A DNA stretch of 64,000 nucleotides. It comes from Lenzites betulinus. Its lineage: Eukaryota > Basidiomycota > Agaricomycetes > Polyporales > Polyporaceae. The stretch spans positions 98,826-162,825 of the forward strand of contig JABYQU010000069.1 in the NCBI GenBank assembly GCA_022264855.1. The letters are read 5' to 3'. Made by a program: the position numbers and the translations under genes. Below the pieces are notes generated by a model, which saw only the letters and a list, made by a program, of their open reading frames with translations, did no database searches and was not told the DNA's origin. Positions 60,966 to 64,000 of this stretch are shown one piece after another (the first letter of the stretch is position 1; each line of letters opens with the position of its first letter).

Positions 60966-61283
60966 AGGGAACTGGTGTCCCACATCCACATCTGCAACTG
61001 GGCATCACTTCTTTGTGGAATGAGACAGTGTGTCTCCCATTCCCAGAAGCGGCTGTCAAGTCTCCCCGGTCGCCGTCAATCCCAGCCTTTCAATCGGCAT
61101 ATCTCGTGGATTTCTTCGATTGAAGGGGAACAGGTGTCCCACTTCCACACCTGAAAAGGGCCATCGCTTCTCTAGGGAGTGAGACAGTGCATCTCCCATT
61201 CCCAGAAGCACTCGTCAAATCTCCCCGGTTGTCGTCAACCCGACCCTCTCAATCGTCGTATCCCTCATCACCATAGTCGTCCG
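60966..61283. repeat. Tandem duplication with 159-bp period
   Basis: GTGTCCCAC, GAGACAGTG and CTCCCATTCCCAGAAGC each recur 159 bp apart (for example 60,975/61,134 and 61,022/61,181). Two diverged copies. Confidence 0.85.
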
Positions 61284-61314
61284 GTCTGTTGTAAGTAGCG
61301 CAGTTATAAAATTA

Positions 61315-61851
61315 TATGTCATACTCATTCTGTCCTATTTCTTCGGGATCATTCCTACACCAAACGTGGCCTTCCCGGATCCTGCCGCCCCAGCTGTGCA
61401 TCAGCAAGTAGCTGGGTATCATGCGCCGTATCCAGCCCAATACCAGTATGGCGGTGCCCCAACGCAGGCACCGCCTACGAGTCAATATCCGCAACATGGG
61501 TACGGCTATGCATACCCGCCCTTGTACCCTCAAGCACACGGGGCGTCGGTCTCAGTGTTTGCCCCGCCTCAAAATCAGGTCACTCCCATGGGCGTAATGC
61601 CAGGGATGCCGCCCATCATGCCATTGAGCATGAACCTAGCCTGGGGACCGGTCGCAGAGCATCCGCTCCTCAACGCGCATATGACAGGCTGCATGATCTG
61701 CGCCGAGTTCATCCGCCATCTTTGGGGCACGCAGTCGGAGCCATCGCTGCGTGAAGCTCAAATGAGCGTGCAAACTCAGCTTCTAGCCTGGTTTTGGCAG
61801 TACTTCAAGGAGCATACTATCCATATAACCCGGCTATCTAGGCCTAGATAG
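61315..61851 (+). CDS. Hypothetical Gln/Tyr/Pro-rich protein, start uncertain
   Basis: An open frame from about 61,315 to the stop at 61,851 reads YVILILSYFFGIIPTPNVAF, then a Pro/Tyr/Gln/Ala-rich part (QQVAGYHAPYPAQYQYGGA, YPQHGYGYAYPPLYPQ), then a folded-looking end with HMTGCMICAEFIRHLWGTQS and QTQLLAWFWQYFKEHTI. No ATG is present near the start; an upstream exon would be needed. No family recognised. The composition differs from the frames around it, which argues for real coding sequence, but its place among subtelomeric repeats leaves this open. Confidence 0.35.
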   Translation, partial: YVILILSYFFGIIPTPNVAFPDPAAPAVHQQVAGYHAPYPAQYQYGGAPTQAPPTSQYPQHGYGYAYPPLYPQAHGASVSVFAPPQNQVTPMGVMPGMPPIMPLSMNLAWGPVAEHPLLNAHMTGCMICAEFIRHLWGTQSEPSLREAQMSVQTQLLAWFWQYFKEHTIHITRLSRPR

Positions 61852-61852
61852 C

Positions 61853-62233
61853 GGTTCCAAATGGTTCCAAGCACGGTTCCAACGCAGTTTATGGGACAAC
61901 CGCTTGGACAAACCCTCGGGTACAAGGCATATTCCAATAGCCCTCATTTAGGGCTACAAGATGCACTTGGTTTCATGGTCATAGCTGCTTTCCCCGTCCC
62001 ACAATGACCTTGGAACCGTCGGTTCCAAGCGTAACCAAATGGTTCCAAGCACGGTTCCAAGGCCATTACTCAGCACCCACCTGGACAACTCCTCGGGTCC
62101 AAGGCCTTAGATTATAGCCCTCCTTCAGGGCTATCCAGAAATGTAGGTCTCATGGCTGTGCGATGTTTCCCCGTCTCACACTGGCCTTGGAACCGTGTGC
62201 ACCTCCAAATGTCGACTTTTTTCACGGTTCCAA
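61853..62233. repeat. Two 178-bp tandem units rich in GGTTCCAA and its inverse
   Basis: GGTTCCAA occurs at 61,853, 61,863, 61,875, 62,020, 62,041, 62,053 and 62,226; the inverse TTGGAACC at 62,010 and 62,187. Longer matches (ATGGTTCCAAGCACGGTTCC; CCTCGGGT.CAAGGC) show a tandem unit of about 178 bp. The pair at 62,010-62,027 can form a hairpin. Confidence 0.85.
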
Positions 62234-62747
62234 GGGCCATTGCTCCATCACCAAAACACTTGAGAGCATGTAAGTAGGTGATCTAGACTCAGATAAGCTC
62301 TGGCTACAGACCCATCACTTTCCCGGAGTGAATCGGTGACCTTCACTGACGGTCTAAGTTACAGAAACGCCCCCCCCTTTCTTTAATACCCACTTATCTC
62401 AATGACTAGTAGGGCTATTAGTACATAACAAAGTGCTACTAGTTTAGATCTAATAGGCCGACGTTTTGAGATTGTCAGGTGGCTGTGCTAGTGAAAAAAT
62501 GCGACAGCCATCAGTTCATGTTCAGATAAGGCAAGTGGTCATGTGACCCAGGTCTGGCAGACCAAGATCACATTAAATGTCTCTTTTTGTAACCCTGGTG
62601 GGGGTTAGGGCAGGGTCGGGGTAGGATTTGGCCAAACTGGGGGTTAAAGCAGAGGTTAAGGCAGGGGCAGGATAGAAATAGGGAAAAGAGGGCCAAAAAC
62701 ATGATGGGATATATGGGGGAATGTGTGTTATAGCAAGTGCTTGGGGT
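62234..62747. other. Subtelomeric spacer
   Basis: No gene seen. 62,595-62,680 is G-rich with degenerate GGGGTTAGGG-like units, possibly old telomeric sequence. Confidence 0.4.
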
Positions 62748-62887
62748 GTCTCTCCATCGGCAATGCCGATGGAGAGACGGGCGGTTAAGGGTGGGTATGG
62801 AGTCTCTCCAACGGCATTGCCGATGCTGGGACAGGATCATACGTGGAGTTGATGGTGTCCCGCCATCGGCAATGCCGATGGAGAGAC
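62748..62887. repeat. Array of three 31-bp palindromes spaced 54-55 bp
   Basis: Units at 62,748-62,778, 62,802-62,832 and 62,857-62,887. The first is perfect: arms GTCTCTCCATCGGCA and TGCCGATGGAGAGAC around one A. The other two share the same length, centre and most bases but have mismatches in the outer arm. The spacers differ from each other. No protein function is evident. Confidence 0.9.
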
Positions 62888-62974
62888 GCGTCCCAGGGGA
62901 GATATGGAGAGCGGGAATGGTATGACGTCACAGGTGTTCAGATATGGCAATGGACCTGCTGTGTTTTGACATGC

Positions 62975-63010
62975 CTTTACATAAGTCTTTACATAAGTCT
63001 TTACATAAGG
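62975..63010. repeat. Three tandem 12-bp units
   Basis: CTTTACATAAGT occurs three times in a row, the last ending in G. It is a minisatellite; one frame reads Leu-His-Lys-Ser repeats but is probably not coding. Confidence 0.9.
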
Positions 63011-63138
63011 ATATGCAGTGCAAGCACGTGTATGTTGGTATAAAAATGGAGCTGCGGCTGTTGAGCAAGGTTCTCTTTGTACCATTGTGTGCACAATCTA
63101 TTCTTACACTCTGTTCACACACCCATCAACTCCGAACA

Positions 63139-63829
63139 ATGCCAAGCCCTCGATGTAACCACATCAGCTGGCAGTGCATTGGGTGGGAATCGTCGCGGTA
63201 CCCGAGAAAGCAGAACGCAGACTGGACGGAGTACGCGGAGGAGTGGGGGAAGGTGCGGCCTGTAGATGTGGCGTACAGTAAGTGGAAAGGAGTATTGAAA
63301 GTGGATATAGGATACTAATGAGAGTGATGTAGTGCGACACAAGGAAGGGAAGATGGAGATGCCGATCCGGAGTGGGACCCAGTAAGTGGAGGGGAGGAGG
63401 ATGTGGAGGGAGTCGTTGTTGTGAACTGCGAGGCTAATGATTCTGAATGTTTTCTAGTGTGTGCATTATCCGCCGACCGCATGGCTGGGAGCTCACCCCT
63501 GAGCAGGAGGCGAACATGGAGCCTGACCGGGACGACGAGGGGGTGGACGTTGCGATTGTGGCACGGCTCGGGTTTGTGTACCACGAGGGGGAGGATCCGT
63601 GGCAGGAGGTAAGTGAGTGTATTGCATGAGCGGAGTAAGATACTGAGAGAGAAGGGCACAGTTCTTTGTGGAGGTGGAGATGCTGCTTTCGCGGCTGAGG
63701 AAGCAGCAGTGCCAGCCGGGGAAGACGCGGAAGCTTTTGAAGATCTTCGGGGGGAATGAGCTTATGCGGACGACGCGACGGCGGGTAGTGCCGCTGATTT
63801 CGATTGAGGGGTACTCGGCGGTGCTTTAG
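63139..63829 (+). CDS. Subtelomeric spliced gene whose stop codon lies in the first telomere repeat
   Basis: Exons 63139-63277, 63333-63381, 63458-63608 and 63662-63829 join in one frame of 168 residues. The first intron has a GATACTAATG branch site. Exon 1 reads MPSPRCNHISWQCIGWESSR and NADWTEYAEEWGKVRPVDVA; exon 3 IIRRPHGWELTPEQEANMEP and VAIVARLGFVYHEGEDPW; exon 4 FFVEVEMLLSRLRKQQCQPG and TRRRVVPLISIEGYSAVL. The stop TAG (63,827-63,829) lies in the first TTAGGG unit. Four exons with matching phases argue for a genuine gene. The family is not recognised. It is either a natural telomere-adjacent gene or a longer gene truncated when the chromosome end was healed. Confidence 0.55.
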
Positions 63830-63981
63830 GGTTAGGGTTAGGGTTAGGGTTAGGGTTAGGGTTAGGGTTAGGGTTAGGGTTAGGGTTAGGGTTAGGGTTA
63901 GGGTTAGGGTTAGGGTTAGGGTTAGGGTTAGGGTTAGGGTTAGGGTTAGGGTTAGGGTTAGGGTTAGGGTTAGGGTTAGGG
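63826..63981 (+). repeat. Telomere, 26 perfect TTAGGG units
   Basis: An uninterrupted TTAGGG array running to the right-hand end of the chromosome, in the orientation expected there. The last 19 bases of the window (63,982-64,000, ending AATTTTTTAGG) are not telomeric and may be assembly noise. Confidence 0.98.
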
Positions 63982-64000
63982 TAGGGGGGAATTTTTTAGG

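Noticed and set aside
62748..62887. CRISPR-like reading of the regularly spaced palindromes
   Set aside because: This is a fungal subtelomere, there are only three units with mismatches, and no cas genes are present; a binding-site or hairpin array is more likely.

Overview
The window is the right-hand end of a chromosome from a filamentous basidiomycete, most likely an Agaricomycete such as a polypore. Support: 26 perfect TTAGGG units close the window in right-telomere orientation; genes are GC-rich with many 45-65 bp GT-AG introns and CTAAC/CTAAT-like branch sites; the families present (DUF6534 membrane proteins, HET-domain proteins, F-box/LRR families, NoxR, Spa2, hAT transposons) are typical of mushroom-forming fungi. 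Species cannot be assigned from sequence alone.

Layout. 0-6 kb is a relic zone: the 3' part of a DUF6534 gene, a degenerate antisense copy of the 3' end of noxR, a broken conserved gene and a HET-domain pseudogene with five in-frame stops. 6.5-8.5 kb: F-box/LRR gene copy 1 (minus). 10.9-13.6 kb: noxR, the p67phox-like NADPH oxidase regulator (minus). 15.5-16.9 kb: an unidentified spliced gene. 18.3-20.3 kb: an intact HET-domain gene. 21.3-24.9 kb: a complete hAT transposon with 16-bp terminal inverted repeats and a perfect 8-bp target-site duplication. 25.2-27.1 kb: an Slt2/Mpk1-type MAP kinase. 27.6-31.2 kb: two tandem genes resembling the OTT_1508-like deaminase family. 32.1-36.3 kb: a secreted type-B carboxylesterase and an aldo-keto reductase. 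37.4-47.6 kb: two nearly identical F-box/LRR genes (copies 2 and 3) flanking an aspartic-protease-like gene with a large insertion, with mosaic segmental duplications between them. 48.0-57.6 kb: a P4-type flippase and a Spa2-like polarity scaffold. 57.6-64 kb is subtelomere: a solo LTR, several tandem-repeat blocks, an array of 31-bp palindromes, and a small spliced gene whose stop codon lies in the first telomere repeat.

How the genes fit together. NoxR, the Slt2-type kinase, the flippase and Spa2 all belong to pathways used in polarised hyphal growth and cell-wall integrity (established for these families; a shared role here is only inferred). HET proteins, F-box/LRR proteins and deaminase-like proteins are fast-evolving accessory families, and here they show pseudogenisation, tandem duplication and a strong gene-conversion signature.

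Exon boundaries were read by eye from GT-AG signals, reading-frame continuity and comparison between paralogues inside the window. No database search was run. No tRNA, rRNA or CRISPR array was recognised.
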